Of a stretch of DNA of 64,000 nt, positions 1-9,325 are shown piece after piece. Origin of the DNA: Clostridiales bacterium UBA1390 (GTDB lineage: Bacteria > Bacillota > Clostridia > Lachnospirales > Bianqueaceae); contig DBQQ01000017.1 of assembly GCA_002305315.1 (NCBI GenBank), positions 7,930 through 71,929 on the forward strand. The letters run 5' to 3'. The translations under genes were made by a program, and so were the position numbers. Within the stretch, counting starts at the first letter, position 1, and every line of letters begins with the position of its first letter. The notes under the pieces were generated by a model that was not told where the DNA came from, did no database searches, and saw only the letters and a program-made list of their open reading frames with translations.

Positions 1-1389
1 ATCCAGGAATGTGATCTTACGATCATTGATGCTGACCACAGAAGCACCGATATGCTGCGTGATGCCGCCGGCCTCTCCCTCGGTTACCTTCGTCTTACGA
101 ATCGCATCCAGCAAAGAAGTCTTACCGTGATCTACATGACCCATCACAACGACAACCGGCGGACGGCTCTTCAGGCTTTCGGGGGAATCCTGCTGCTCCA
201 TGTAAGCCTTGAAAATATCCTCTTCCTGCATGGGTTCTGCCAGGATATCCATCTCCAGTGCCAATGCCTCTGCCTGCTCATAATCCAGGTCATCATTCTG
301 CCCCATCATCTTACCCTTCAGCATCAGGCTCTTGATGATCTGGGTTACTGGCTTCTTGACCATGTCCGCAAACTCCCGTACGGTCATCATCGCCGGAAGC
401 TGTACGACTTTGATCTCTTCCTCTTCTTCCTGCGGCTTGGGCGCGGGCTTATTCTTCTTGACGCGGTTCTTGACTACTTCATCGTCTTCTTCGCCCATTG
501 CCATGAAGTTTTTATTATGCCGACGTCCAAAGCCGTCCTGCGATACGTTCTTCGCTCTCTCTCTTTCCTTATCCTTATCCCGGCGCATACGTTCCGTCTT
601 CTTCGGCTTATCGATGGCAGACGTCACTTCCTTCGGCGCCTCCGGAATGGAAAGCTCTTCCTGATTCCGGCCGCCGCGATTGCCAGTCTGTGGCCGCGCA
701 TTGCCGCGCGAGTTTCCAAAATTGCGGTCTCTGCCCCGGTTCTCATTCGATCCCTGATTCCGGCCGCCGCGCTGATTCTGGCTTTTCTCGCTCCGGTTTT
801 CATTTCGATCATTCCGCTCGCTCCGGTTCTCATTCCGGTTCGTACGAGGCCGATCTCCCTTGGGGGCATTCTCTTTCTTCGCACTCGTTTCAGGACGCTC
901 CGCTTTCTTCTGCGGTTCTTTTTCCTTAGCCGCTTCCGGCTTTTTCTCCGGCTTCTTTTCTGTTTTCTCGCTCTTGGGCGGCTCCGCCTTAACTACAGGT
1001 TCCTTGGGCTGCTCCTCTTCCTTCTTTTCCGGAATCGGTTTCGCCTCTACCGCTTCCTTCTTTTCGGGAACTGGCTTCACCTCCACCGGCTCCTTTTTCT
1101 CTGGTACCGGGGCTTCCTCTTGCTTTTTCTCGGGGACCTCTTTCTTCGGAGCCGGTTTGTTCTCTTCTTTCTTAGGCGCGGGCTTCGCTGCTGCCGCACT
1201 CTTGGCTGCCGGCCGCTTAAACCGGGGCTCTTTACCTGTCAGCTTCACACAAACCTTGCGGATCTCCTCCATCTCCAGAGGAGCCTTGGCATTGGGAACA
1301 AATACCCCGATACTCTCCAGACATTTCAGCACATCTCCGCTGCTGACCTTTAATTGCTTTGCCAAACTTTCAACTGTTATTTTTGCCAC
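1..1389 (-). CDS. infB: Translation initiation factor IF-2, N-terminal part (3' end off the window)
   Basis: IF-2 is the GTPase that brings initiator tRNA to the 30S subunit. The visible 463 codons hold the IF2_N domain (residues about 1-55), a long charged linker rich in Lys/Glu/Pro and then Arg/Asn/Gly with RGG-like patches (about 60-260), a second IF2_N domain (about 330-390), and the G1 loop GHVDHGKT near residue 430. The window edge cuts the gene just before the expected G3 motif. The start is a GTG at 1387-1389, preceded by AAAGGTGG about 10 nt upstream; the closer ATG is in another frame and stops at once. It is the last visible gene of the rimP-nusA-rnpM-ylxQ-infB operon. Family assignment is secure; the linker sequence is lineage-specific. 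Confidence 0.97.
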   Translation of the reverse strand, partial: MAKITVESLAKQLKVSSGDVLKCLESIGVFVPNAKAPLEMEEIRKVCVKLTGKEPRFKRPAAKSAAAAKPAPKKEENKPAPKKEVPEKKQEEAPVPEKKEPVEVKPVPEKKEAVEAKPIPEKKEEEQPKEPVVKAEPPKSEKTEKKPEKKPEAAKEKEPQKKAERPETSAKKENAPKGDRPRTNRNENRSERNDRNENRSEKSQNQRGGRNQGSNENRGRDRNFGNSRGNARPQTGNRGGRNQEELSIPEAPKEVTSAIDKPKKTERMRRDKDKERERAKNVSQDGFGRRHNKNFMAMGEEDDEVVKNRVKKNKPAPKPQEEEEEIKVVQLPAMMTVREFADMVKKPVTQIIKSLMLKGKMMGQNDDLDYEQAEALALEMDILAEPMQEEDIFKAYMEQQDSPESLKSRPPVVVVMGHVDHGKTSLLDAIRKTKVTEGEAGGITQHIGASVVSINDRKITFLD

Positions 1390-1422
1390 TGGCTCATTTC
1401 CACCTTTCGGATATTCCGGAGA

Positions 1423-1734
1423 TCAATTCTCCTCCATTTTTTTCAATATGCTCCCTGCCAATCCGGTATCCGTTACCGCAACGCAGGAACGCTTTTCTTT
1501 ACCAATGGCCCTTCCCAATCCTTCCTTATCACAGGAAAGCTGATAAAAAGGCACATGGTAATACTCACTCTTATTCTTGAATTTCTTATATGTGTTTGCG
1601 GATACATCCTGGGCCACCACAACCAGTCTGGCCTTACCGCTCTTCAGCGCTTCCTCACACTGAAACTCGCCAGATACCGCCCGACCGGCCTTGCTGGACA
1701 ACCCGAGCATCTGCAGAATTCCTTGCTCATTCAC
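1423..1734 (-). CDS. ylxQ: L7Ae-family RNA-binding protein YlxQ
   Basis: This is a 103-residue protein of the L7Ae/L30e/S12e/Gadd45 fold, the YlxQ type encoded between rnpM and infB in Firmicutes. The Gly-Leu-Ser-x-Lys-Ala-Gly start of the fold (residues 11-17) and the Ala-Val-Thr-Asp segment near the end are typical. Family members bind kink-turn RNA; the exact target of YlxQ is not firmly established. The start is a GTG at 1732-1734, overlapping the end of rnpM by 4 bases, with GAGAGGAG about 11 nt upstream. It lies 33 nt before infB, which implies co-transcription. Confidence 0.92.
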   Translation of the reverse strand: MNEQGILQMLGLSSKAGRAVSGEFQCEEALKSGKARLVVVAQDVSANTYKKFKNKSEYYHVPFYQLSCDKEGLGRAIGKEKRSCVAVTDTGLAGSILKKMEEN

Positions 1735-2000
1735 TTTTGTCTGAACTCCTCTCGCAAGGTTTCCACGAGCTCCTTTGATACGGGAACCCCCAGGGAACGT
1801 TCAATTCCCTTATTCTGAATGGCCTTCTCCAGACATTCTTCCTGATCGCAGATGTAAGCGCCGCGCCCGGACTTTTTTCCCGTACGATCCAAAGAAACAT
1901 GTCCTTCGGGGTCCCTCACAATCCGAAGCATCTCCTTCTTACTCTTCATGGCCTGGCAGCCCGTACACTTCCGCAGTGGAACTTTTCTTTGTTTCAGCAT
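1731..2000 (-). CDS. rnpM: RNase P modulator RnpM (YlxR family)
   Basis: This is a small basic protein of 89 residues in the YlxR (DUF448) family. The conserved Arg-Lys-Cys-x-Gly-Cys segment lies near residues 10-15 and the family signature GRGAYIC near residues 45-51, followed by the usual C-terminal helix. In Bacillus subtilis the orthologue was described as a modulator of RNase P, binding the RNA subunit. ATG start at 1998-2000 with AAGGAGATAT upstream. It overlaps ylxQ by 4 bases and follows nusA by 22 nt, the standard order in Firmicutes. Confidence 0.93.
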   Translation of the reverse strand: MLKQRKVPLRKCTGCQAMKSKKEMLRIVRDPEGHVSLDRTGKKSGRGAYICDQEECLEKAIQNKGIERSLGVPVSKELVETLREEFRQK

Positions 2001-2022
2001 GCCATATCTCCTTTATACCCGC

Positions 2023-3114
2023 TTAATCGTCTTCGTCATCAAAGGGAGGCACGAAGTAATCATCCTCCTCTTCATCCATGATGACACGTCCCAGCGTACC
2101 ACTCTTGATATCAATACGATATCCGGTAAGACGGGCCGCCAGACGCGCGTTCTGCCCATCTTTGCCGATAGCCAAGGAAAGCTGATTCTCCGGCACGGTC
2201 ACAGACGCCATGAAGTTCTCTGGATCCACATCGACTCGCAGCACCTGCGCTGGAGAAAGAGCGGCCGCAATATATACATCCGGCTGTTCGTTCCATACCA
2301 CGATATCTACCTTCTCACCAGACAGCTCATTGACCACAGCATTGACACGGTCTCCATTGGGACCTACACAAGCGCCCAACGGATCTACCTGCGGATCCTT
2401 ACTCATGACCGCCAGTTTGCTCCTGGAACCGGGCTCTCTTGCGATATTCTTGATCTGTACAATTCCCTCGTGAATCTCCGGCACTTCCTGCTCAAACAGG
2501 CGCTTCACCAGTTCAGGATGCGTCCGGGATACCAGAATCTGCGGCCCCTTGGGCGTATTACGCACTTCCACCACATAGACCTTAATAATCTGATTCTGCT
2601 TATACTCTTCGCCGGGAATCTGTTCCGCAGGACTCAGAAGCGCTTCCGTTCGGCCCAGGTTGATGTATACGTTCTTCTTCTCTTTCCGCTGAATCATGCC
2701 GGAGACCATCTCGCGCTCTTTCCCCTTATACTCTCCATAGATGATATTGCGCTCCGCTTCCCGGATCTTCTGCACTACCACCTGCTTGGCATTCTGTGCG
2801 GCAATCCGTCCAAAATTTCTTGGGGTCACTTCCACATCCACCACATCTCCGATCTGAAGAGCCGGATTGATCTGCTGCGCCTTTTCCAAACTGATCTCCA
2901 GATTATCGTCCTGCGGTACATCCACCACGTTTTTCTGTGCCCATACCTTCACCGTGCCATCCTTTCGGTTCAGATCCACCTTGATATTCTGGGAGGTTCC
3001 GAAATTCTTACGGCAAGCTGATACCAGCGAAGCCTCCAGGGCCTCATATACGACCTCTTTGTCGATTCCCTTTTCCCGCTGGAGTTCCTCCAGGGCCATT
3101 ACAAAATCATTCAT
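2023..3114 (-). CDS. nusA: Transcription termination/antitermination protein NusA
   Basis: NusA binds RNA polymerase and nascent RNA and controls pausing, termination and antitermination. The 363-residue protein has the N-terminal polymerase-binding domain (1-125), an S1 domain (about 135-200, with DVVDVEVTPRNFG just before it) and two KH domains (about 205-345, with GACVGPNGDRV in the first and AIGKDGQNARLA in the second). It lacks the C-terminal acidic repeats of the E. coli protein, as is usual in Firmicutes, and ends in a short acidic tail. ATG start with GGAGG upstream; 21 nt after rimP. Confidence 0.97.
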   Translation of the reverse strand: MNDFVMALEELQREKGIDKEVVYEALEASLVSACRKNFGTSQNIKVDLNRKDGTVKVWAQKNVVDVPQDDNLEISLEKAQQINPALQIGDVVDVEVTPRNFGRIAAQNAKQVVVQKIREAERNIIYGEYKGKEREMVSGMIQRKEKKNVYINLGRTEALLSPAEQIPGEEYKQNQIIKVYVVEVRNTPKGPQILVSRTHPELVKRLFEQEVPEIHEGIVQIKNIAREPGSRSKLAVMSKDPQVDPLGACVGPNGDRVNAVVNELSGEKVDIVVWNEQPDVYIAAALSPAQVLRVDVDPENFMASVTVPENQLSLAIGKDGQNARLAARLTGYRIDIKSGTLGRVIMDEEEDDYFVPPFDDEDD

Positions 3115-3135
3115 TTTGACGATCTCCTCCTATCA

Positions 3136-3621
3136 TTAGAATATCACGGCCAAACGAATCCCGGCCAGCTCTTTGCGATTCCATATGCTAATTACTTCAT
3201 CCTCATCCGCAAGCGTCACTTCCTGCTTCTGTGGATCATAGGACACCAGCTTTGCGGTAAACTCCCGCTCCCCTGCAAATGCGCCCTCCTTATGAGGCGT
3301 ATATAACTTCACCTCAACCAGCTTACCTATGCTGCGGACAAAATCCTTATCTTTTTTGAGCGGACGGTCTAAGCCTGGTGAGCTTACTTCCAAGATATAA
3401 GGAATGTCAATAGGATCCGCCTTCTCCAGCTTCTCATCCAGATAATGACTGGTATCCACGCAGTCATTGATGGAAAAGCCGCCTTCTTTATCGCCGAAGA
3501 CCTTCAGATACCAATTGGATCCTTCCTTGACGAAATCCACATCCACGATCTCATATCCCCGCTCGGCCGCAAAGGGCTTGAGGCATTCTTCCACCAACTG
3601 AATCATTTCTGCTTTCTTCAT
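3136..3621 (-). CDS. rimP: Ribosome maturation factor RimP
   Basis: RimP assists assembly of the 30S subunit. The 161-residue protein shows the family core: the N-terminal alpha/beta domain, the segment ending DCVDTSHYLDEKL, and the signature LEVSSPGLDRPL near residues 80-92, followed by the SH3-like C-terminal domain. ATG start preceded by GTGAGGTGA. It is the first gene of the operon that continues to infB, and is preceded by a sigma-A type promoter and a leader hairpin. Confidence 0.96.
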   Translation of the reverse strand: MKKAEMIQLVEECLKPFAAERGYEIVDVDFVKEGSNWYLKVFGDKEGGFSINDCVDTSHYLDEKLEKADPIDIPYILEVSSPGLDRPLKKDKDFVRSIGKLVEVKLYTPHKEGAFAGEREFTAKLVSYDPQKQEVTLADEDEVISIWNRKELAGIRLAVIF

Positions 3622-3665
3622 ACAATCACCTCACTTACACCGCCTGTATCCGGCTTACAACAAAT

Positions 3666-3741
3666 GAGAGCGGGTCACCCCACTCTCTAAAACTTAACTC
3701 ATACACTGTATTAGTATAGCACTATCCCCCAATAAATGCAA
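3666..3741 (-). promoter_or_regulatory. Promoter and leader hairpin of the rimP-nusA-infB operon
   Basis: On the minus strand TTGCAT (3736-3741), a 17-nt spacer and TATACT (3713-3718) form a good sigma-A promoter. The transcript start would fall near 3706. The leader then contains a hairpin with arms GAGAGTGGG and CCCGCTCTC around a GTGA loop (3666-3687). No U-run follows it, so it is not an obvious terminator; it could be a processing or protein-binding site. The promoter is well supported, the hairpin function is unknown. Confidence 0.75.
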
Positions 3742-3769
3742 GAGATTTTAAAAAAATTCTGATTTTCTC

Positions 3770-3798
3770 TTGACCTTATAGTTGCTATATGGTTTATC
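3770..3798 (+). promoter_or_regulatory. Promoter of the YitT-family gene
   Basis: TTGACC (3770-3775), 17 nt, TTTATC (3793-3798) precede the gene at 3835. The -35 is good and the -10 modest. It lies back to back with the rimP promoter, about 30 bp apart. Confidence 0.55.
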
Positions 3799-3834
3799 CT
3801 TAGGACAGTGGGAAATCCACAAAGGAGGTTTATC

Positions 3835-4488
3835 ATGTTTAAGCGTACCGTGGACTCCTGGATACAGCGGCTGAAGGAGGGCATCACGCCTTCTATGATT
3901 TTTTTCATCATTCTCGGTTCCGCCATCTGTACCTTCGGTGTCCACAATATTCATCAGCAAACTCATATTACCGAGGGAGGGTTGATCGGCACTATGCTGC
4001 TCATCGAGCATTGGCTAGGGCTGCCGCCTTCCGTCATCACACCGATCCTGGATATATCCGGATATCTTCTGGCTTATAAGTATCTGGGCGGACGCTTCAT
4101 CAAGATCTCAGCGATCTCTACGCTATGCGTCTCCCTGTTTTATGAATTCTGGGAGCTCTTTCCTCCGATACTGCCAGATCTATCTGCCTATCCCCTTGCC
4201 TCCGCAATCCTAGGCGGTCTCCTAGTGGGAGGGGGCGCCGGTATCGTCGTGAGGCAAGGCGGTTCCAGCGGCGGCGATGATGCGCTAGCCCTGACTCTAT
4301 CTCATGTGACTCATTGGAGGCTTTCCAAGGCATATCTTATCATTGATTTGGTTGTCTTAGGTCTCTCCCTCAGCTATATTCCTTTCTCGAATATTGTATT
4401 TTCCATCGCGACCGTCATCGTATCTTCCAACGCGATTGATTGGGTACAGCGCGTTCAATGGAAACGGAAAGCAGACATCAGAATCTGA
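3835..4488 (+). CDS. YitT-family (DUF161) integral membrane protein
   Basis: The 217-residue protein has about five or six hydrophobic segments and matches the YitT/DUF161 family, with the Gly-rich stretch GGLLVGGGAGIVVRQGGSSGG and GGDDALAL in the second half. The C-terminal DUF2179 domain of full-length YitT (about 280 residues) is missing, so this is the short form. Function is unknown; transport has been suggested for the family. The ATG at 3835 is chosen because AAAGGAGG sits 7 nt upstream; an upstream in-frame GTG at 3808 would place that ribosome binding site inside the gene. It is convergent with polC, sharing a bidirectional terminator. Confidence 0.85.
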   Translation: MFKRTVDSWIQRLKEGITPSMIFFIILGSAICTFGVHNIHQQTHITEGGLIGTMLLIEHWLGLPPSVITPILDISGYLLAYKYLGGRFIKISAISTLCVSLFYEFWELFPPILPDLSAYPLASAILGGLLVGGGAGIVVRQGGSSGGDDALALTLSHVTHWRLSKAYLIIDLVVLGLSLSYIPFSNIVFSIATVIVSSNAIDWVQRVQWKRKADIRI

Positions 4489-4504
4489 TTTCATATTCTG
4501 ATGC

Positions 4505-4548
4505 AAAAAAAGACAAAGTCCCTCTCAAAACAGGACTTTGTCTTTTTT
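4505..4548. terminator. Bidirectional terminator between the YitT gene and polC
   Basis: Arms AAAAAGACAAAGTCC and GGACTTTGTCTTTTTT surround an 11-nt loop. A T-run follows on both strands, so it can end both converging transcripts. Confidence 0.9.
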
Positions 4549-4552
4549 ATGT

Positions 4553-7500
4553 TTAAAACAGGCTCATCTGCATGGATTCCGGCATGCCGTCCAGGATATG
4601 AAGCCTCCGCATCTGTTCCAGCGTGGTCTTAGATACCTTGGCCCGCGTACAAAAATCATCAATGGTTCGGAACTCGCCTTCTTCCCGAGCGTCCACAATG
4701 GCCTTCGCCGCGGTGGCGCCCATGCCGTTTAGCGAGGTAAACGGCGGAATGAGATGTCCCTCCTCGGACAGTTTGAAACGATCGGCGCCGGATTTTTCCA
4801 GACTGATCGGTTCAAACTGAATCCCTCGGCAATACGCCTCGATCACCAGTTCCAGCGTGGTGATCATATCCTTTTCCTTTTCCGTGGCCTCCTTACCCAG
4901 CGCTTCCAATCGCGCTTTCTCGTTCCTGGCCACATCCTCGCCCTGGCACATGAGTTCATAATCGAATCCCTTTGCACGAATGCTGAAGAAGGCCGCGTAA
5001 TAGGCTTCTTTATAGAACACCTTATAGTAAGCGACTCGAAGGGCCATCATCACATAGGCCGTCGCATGTCCCTTCGGGAAGAGGTACTTGATCTTCTGAC
5101 AGGACTTAATATACCACTCCGGCACGCCCGCCTCCCGCATGGCCTGCTCATCCTCTGGCTTCAATCCCTTTCCTTTTCGAACCGCTTCCATGGTCTTGAA
5201 GGAATACAGATTGTCCATATGATGCCGAATCAGATAGGTCATGATATCATCCCGGGTACAGATGACCTCCGAAATCGTGGCCACATGATCCCGGATCAGA
5301 TCCTGCGCATTATTATTCCACACATCGGTTCCGTGAGAAAGACCGGATATGCGCACCAGATCCGAAAAGCACTGCGGCTTCGTATCCACCAGCATCTGAC
5401 GGACGAATCGCGTGCCAAATTCCGGGACTCCATAGGTGCCCACGGGGCTGCCGATCTGTTCTGGTGTGACGCCCAGCGCCTCCGTCCCCAAAAAGAGGGA
5501 CAACACCTCTTTATTATCGACTGGAATCGTGGTCGCATCCACCCCCGTCAGATCCATGAGCATACGGATCATCGTCGGGTCATCGTGCCCCAGAATATCC
5601 AGCTTCAAAAGACGTCCATGTAGCTGATGATAATCGAAATGCGTCGTGATCGTGCCTGTCTCCGCCTTGTTGGCCGGATACTGCACCGGGCAGAACTGAT
5701 AGATGCTGTACCCCTTGGGCACAACCATCTGGCCGCCGGGATGCTGTCCCGTGGTGCGCCGCACGCCTGTGCAGCCCGCCACCAACCGATTGATCTCCGC
5801 TCGATTGAGGCGCATATGATGCTCATCGACATACTTCTTCACATAGCCGTAGGCTGTCTTATCCGCCAAGCCGCCCATAGTCCCCGCGCGGAACACCTGC
5901 GTCTTTCCGAAGAGTTCTTCCGTAAAGGCATGCGCCCTGGGCTGATATTCTCCTGAGAAATTCAGGTCGATATCCGGCTCCTTATCCCCGTCGAACCCCA
6001 GGAAGGTCTCAAAGGGAATATCATGTCCTTCCTTCATGAGCATGCTGCCGCAATGGGGGCAGACCTTATCCGGCAAGTCAAATCCCGATTTGCCGGCATT
6101 GGCCCTGATCTCCTCGGAATCAAACTCGCTGTACTTACATTCTTTGCAGTAGTAGTGAGGTTTCAGCGGATTCACTTCCGTGATCCCCGCCATGGTCGCC
6201 ACAAAGGAAGATCCCACGGATCCTCGGGAACCTACCACATATCCATCCGCATTGGAATGCCATACCAGTCGCTGTGCGATGATATACAAACTGGCAAATC
6301 CATTCTTGATGATGGAGGTCAGCTCCCGATCCAGACGTGCCTGAACCGGTTCGGGCAGCGGGTCTCCATAGATACTCTTCGCCTTATTATGTGTGATCTC
6401 CACCAGCTCATCATTGGCGCCGGGAATCTCCGGCGTGAAAGTACCGTCCGGAATCGGCTTAATCTTCTCGATCTTCTCACTGATCATGACCGGATTGTCA
6501 ATGACCACCTTGCGCGCCACCTCCTCTCCCAGATAACTGAATTCCTCCAGCATCTCTTCCGTCGTTCTGAGGTAGAGCGGCGCCTGCTGATCTGCATCGT
6601 CAAACCCTTTTCCCTTCAGAATGATCTTTCGATAGATGCCGTCTTCCGGGTTCATGAAATGGACATCGCAGGTCGCGACCACAGGCTTGTGATACTGTTC
6701 TCCCAACTCTATGATCCTGCGGTTGATATCCTTCAGCGCCTCCATGTCCGGCACCGTATGATCGCGTACCATGAACTCATTGTTGCAGAGCGGCTGAATC
6801 TCCAAATAGTCATAATAATTGACCAGATTCTCGATGACCTCCGGACCATCGTTATCCAGTACCGCCTGATAGAGTTCACCCGCTTCACAGGCCGTTCCCA
6901 GAAGCAGTCCCTCCCGCAGGCGATTCAGCTCCGACTTGGGAATCCGCGGCACCCGGTAGAAATACTGCAGATGCGCGATGGAAATGAGCTCATACAGATT
7001 CCGGAGTCCGGTCAGATTCTGTACCAGAATGATGGCGTGATGCGCCCGGAGACGCTTCACATCCACTCTCGCCATAATAAACGGATTGATGTCCGAAAGC
7101 TTCTCCACGTTCTGCTCCGCAAGCTCCAAGAGGCAGCGCTTGAAGATCTCCGCCGTCGCCCCGGCATCATCTACGGCCCTGTGGTGGTTCTCCAGAGAGA
7201 TTCCCAGGTGTTTACAAACTGCATCCAGCGTGTATCGCTTGAGCTGATTGTACAGGCCCCGGGCCAGCGCCAGCGTATCCACCACCGTAAAAGAAAGATC
7301 TCCTAGCCCCAGATCCCTGGCCTTGGTTTCTATAAAACCAGAATCGAAGCCCGCATTATGGGCCACCCAGACCGCGCCCTCACAGAACTGCAGAAACTGT
7401 GGAAGCGCCTCTTCGATCGAAGGCGCATCCTGCACCTGTTCATCGGTGATGCTGGTCAGCTCGGTGATCTTCTCCGGAATCGGCATGCCAGGATTCACAA

Positions 7501-9319
7501 AGGTGCTGAACGTATCCACCGTCTCCCCATTCTGCACCTTGACGGCACCGATCTCGATGATGTGATCCCGTTCCTTATTAAATCCTGTGGTCTCGATATC
7601 GAAAACGACAAAAGGCACTGAGAAATCCTGTCCCTGTTCTCGCCGCACCGCTTCCTGCAGATCGTCTACCAGATAGGCTTCTACTCCGTATATCACCTTG
7701 ATTGGCAGTTTTTCCGCTGCCTCCATCGCTTCCGGGAAGCCCTGTACTACGCCATGGTCAGTGATCGCCACCGCAGGATGTCCCCAACGAGCGGCCTGCT
7801 GCACCAGCTCCGTCGGTGAAGAAACAGCATCCATTTCGCTCATTTTCGTATGCATATGCAGTTCTACCCGCTTCACCGGCGCGTTGTCTTCCCGCTGCGG
7901 CTTAATAACACTCTTCCGCCGCCGGATCGCCTTCGCCTGCAGGATCCTGTGATCCCCCTTGTAATCATCCTGCATCTCGCCATAGACCTCCAGGCCCTTT
8001 CCTGCCTTCAGATCCGAGGCAATCACTTTATACCGCTCCTTGTCCACCTTGGCATATACGGGTATGGAACCGGTATAATCCGTGATGTCTATGATGAGCG
8101 ACATATTGCCCGACCGGTCCTCATTGGCCTCATGCAGGATCACATCGCCCTGTACCGTTACCATGCCGCTGACCGCCTCGATATTGCGCAGCGGTCGTTC
8201 ATTCTGTGCCTCAAAGGGCGTCCCGATGATCATCTGATCCATCGCCGCCTTCACATCCGGATCAATCGGATACTCCTCCTGGCACAGGGTGATATGATTG
8301 GCAATCAGCGTCACCGCATGAAGGTAGTCATCCTGCTTGGCCGTTCCCTTCACCATGAGCGTTACGCCATTTATGATCTTCTCTCCCCATTTCTCGTAAT
8401 CCTCATTCGGTACAAAAGCCTTGACAATGGCTTCCTTCTGATAATCGGTCAGTGTGAGCTGCAACAAGGTCTTTTCTCCCTTGATCTCCCGCTCGCTTTT
8501 CGCCGATACAATACCGTGCAATACATAGCGCTTCTTGTCCTCCAGCGGATCCAGCTCGCCGATCTTACCGGTAATGCGCCGCCCCAGAAGAATCTGATCC
8601 TCCGGCATCTCTTCCTTCTCGGGCTCATCCATCTCCGGCATTCCCGAACCCCAGTTATCCACAGGATCGTCCCAGGGAAGCTCACCTGGCTCCACCATGG
8701 CCTGGCTCTGCGGCTCCATCTGTTCTTCTGGCGCTGGAACATTCTGCGCCAGCATCTTTCGCAAAATGCTTTCTTCTCTTTTTTTACGCTCCTCTTCCTG
8801 CTGCTGTATCAGATCCGGCGTCTCTGCTTCCTCTTGCAGATGGATCTGCGTATGGCTTCCCGTAATCTGCCGCATATCTGCCTCAAGCCGCTGAAGAATC
8901 CCGCTGTGCCGAAGCAGTCTCGCCTGAGACGCCGGCAATTTGATTTCTACTTGTCCCGCTCTGCAGGCCGATCTTTTCGGGGATGACAGAATGGACACCA
9001 ACATCGGATGCAGATGACGCTCCGTATCCAACGCCATATCCCAGGCATCCTCCCAGATATCCTCCTGGTTCTTCGGTTTATATTGAACCTCCAGAGAGAC
9101 ACGAAGCAGATCCTGCATTCCCTCCTGAATGGCCTCCTGCAGGGTATTACACCAGACCGGCGAGAACAGATGGCTTGTCTTGGTCTGAATGCACATCACG
9201 CGTTCCTGCCGCTTGACGCGAATTTCCTGTACTTCAAGAAGAGAGGCAAGCTCTAACTGCCCCTCATCTTCAATCCACTTGCCAAAAAAATCCTCCACTG
9301 TTCGTTTCTGTGCTTGCAT
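4553..9319 (-). CDS. polC: DNA polymerase III alpha subunit, PolC type, unusually long
   Basis: PolC is the essential replicative DNA polymerase of low-GC Gram-positives. The 1588-residue protein contains the PHP domain (from about residue 487, with HMHTKMSEMDA and ITDHG), the DnaQ-like 3'-5' exonuclease inserted in it (from about 570, FDIETTG), the palm with PDIDLNFSGEYQ (about 1118), and the fingers and thumb; it ends in the usual MSLF. Family members are about 1430-1470 residues long. The excess lies N-terminally: two segments resemble the PolC OB fold, at about 246-350 (TLLQLTLTDYQKEAIVKAF) and about 376-466 (SLIIDITDYTGSIPVYAKV), joined to a Glu/Pro-rich linker at about 165-240. It is the last gene of the pyrH-polC series, 6 nt after ispG. 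Confidence 0.97.
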   Translation of the reverse strand: MQAQKRTVEDFFGKWIEDEGQLELASLLEVQEIRVKRQERVMCIQTKTSHLFSPVWCNTLQEAIQEGMQDLLRVSLEVQYKPKNQEDIWEDAWDMALDTERHLHPMLVSILSSPKRSACRAGQVEIKLPASQARLLRHSGILQRLEADMRQITGSHTQIHLQEEAETPDLIQQQEEERKKREESILRKMLAQNVPAPEEQMEPQSQAMVEPGELPWDDPVDNWGSGMPEMDEPEKEEMPEDQILLGRRITGKIGELDPLEDKKRYVLHGIVSAKSEREIKGEKTLLQLTLTDYQKEAIVKAFVPNEDYEKWGEKIINGVTLMVKGTAKQDDYLHAVTLIANHITLCQEEYPIDPDVKAAMDQMIIGTPFEAQNERPLRNIEAVSGMVTVQGDVILHEANEDRSGNMSLIIDITDYTGSIPVYAKVDKERYKVIASDLKAGKGLEVYGEMQDDYKGDHRILQAKAIRRRKSVIKPQREDNAPVKRVELHMHTKMSEMDAVSSPTELVQQAARWGHPAVAITDHGVVQGFPEAMEAAEKLPIKVIYGVEAYLVDDLQEAVRREQGQDFSVPFVVFDIETTGFNKERDHIIEIGAVKVQNGETVDTFSTFVNPGMPIPEKITELTSITDEQVQDAPSIEEALPQFLQFCEGAVWVAHNAGFDSGFIETKARDLGLGDLSFTVVDTLALARGLYNQLKRYTLDAVCKHLGISLENHHRAVDDAGATAEIFKRCLLELAEQNVEKLSDINPFIMARVDVKRLRAHHAIILVQNLTGLRNLYELISIAHLQYFYRVPRIPKSELNRLREGLLLGTACEAGELYQAVLDNDGPEVIENLVNYYDYLEIQPLCNNEFMVRDHTVPDMEALKDINRRIIELGEQYHKPVVATCDVHFMNPEDGIYRKIILKGKGFDDADQQAPLYLRTTEEMLEEFSYLGEEVARKVVIDNPVMISEKIEKIKPIPDGTFTPEIPGANDELVEITHNKAKSIYGDPLPEPVQARLDRELTSIIKNGFASLYIIAQRLVWHSNADGYVVGSRGSVGSSFVATMAGITEVNPLKPHYYCKECKYSEFDSEEIRANAGKSGFDLPDKVCPHCGSMLMKEGHDIPFETFLGFDGDKEPDIDLNFSGEYQPRAHAFTEELFGKTQVFRAGTMGGLADKTAYGYVKKYVDEHHMRLNRAEINRLVAGCTGVRRTTGQHPGGQMVVPKGYSIYQFCPVQYPANKAETGTITTHFDYHQLHGRLLKLDILGHDDPTMIRMLMDLTGVDATTIPVDNKEVLSLFLGTEALGVTPEQIGSPVGTYGVPEFGTRFVRQMLVDTKPQCFSDLVRISGLSHGTDVWNNNAQDLIRDHVATISEVICTRDDIMTYLIRHHMDNLYSFKTMEAVRKGKGLKPEDEQAMREAGVPEWYIKSCQKIKYLFPKGHATAYVMMALRVAYYKVFYKEAYYAAFFSIRAKGFDYELMCQGEDVARNEKARLEALGKEATEKEKDMITTLELVIEAYCRGIQFEPISLEKSGADRFKLSEEGHLIPPFTSLNGMGATAAKAIVDAREEGEFRTIDDFCTRAKVSKTTLEQMRRLHILDGMPESMQMSLF

Positions 9320-9325
9320 AAAGGC

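Noticed and set aside
52-1353. Long plus-strand open frames opposite infB
   Set aside because: They are shadows of the repetitive, Lys/Glu-rich IF-2 linker; there is no ribosome binding site or homology and the minus-strand gene is certain.
1948-3021. A 357-codon plus-strand open frame opposite nusA
   Set aside because: It is antisense to conserved S1 and KH domain codons and has no start signals.
3666-3687. Terminator before rimP
   Set aside because: The hairpin lies downstream of a good promoter and has no T-run, so it is treated as a leader structure.
6023-7306. A 427-codon plus-strand open frame opposite polC
   Set aside because: It lies fully inside polC, has no recognisable domain and no ribosome binding site; composition alone explains it.
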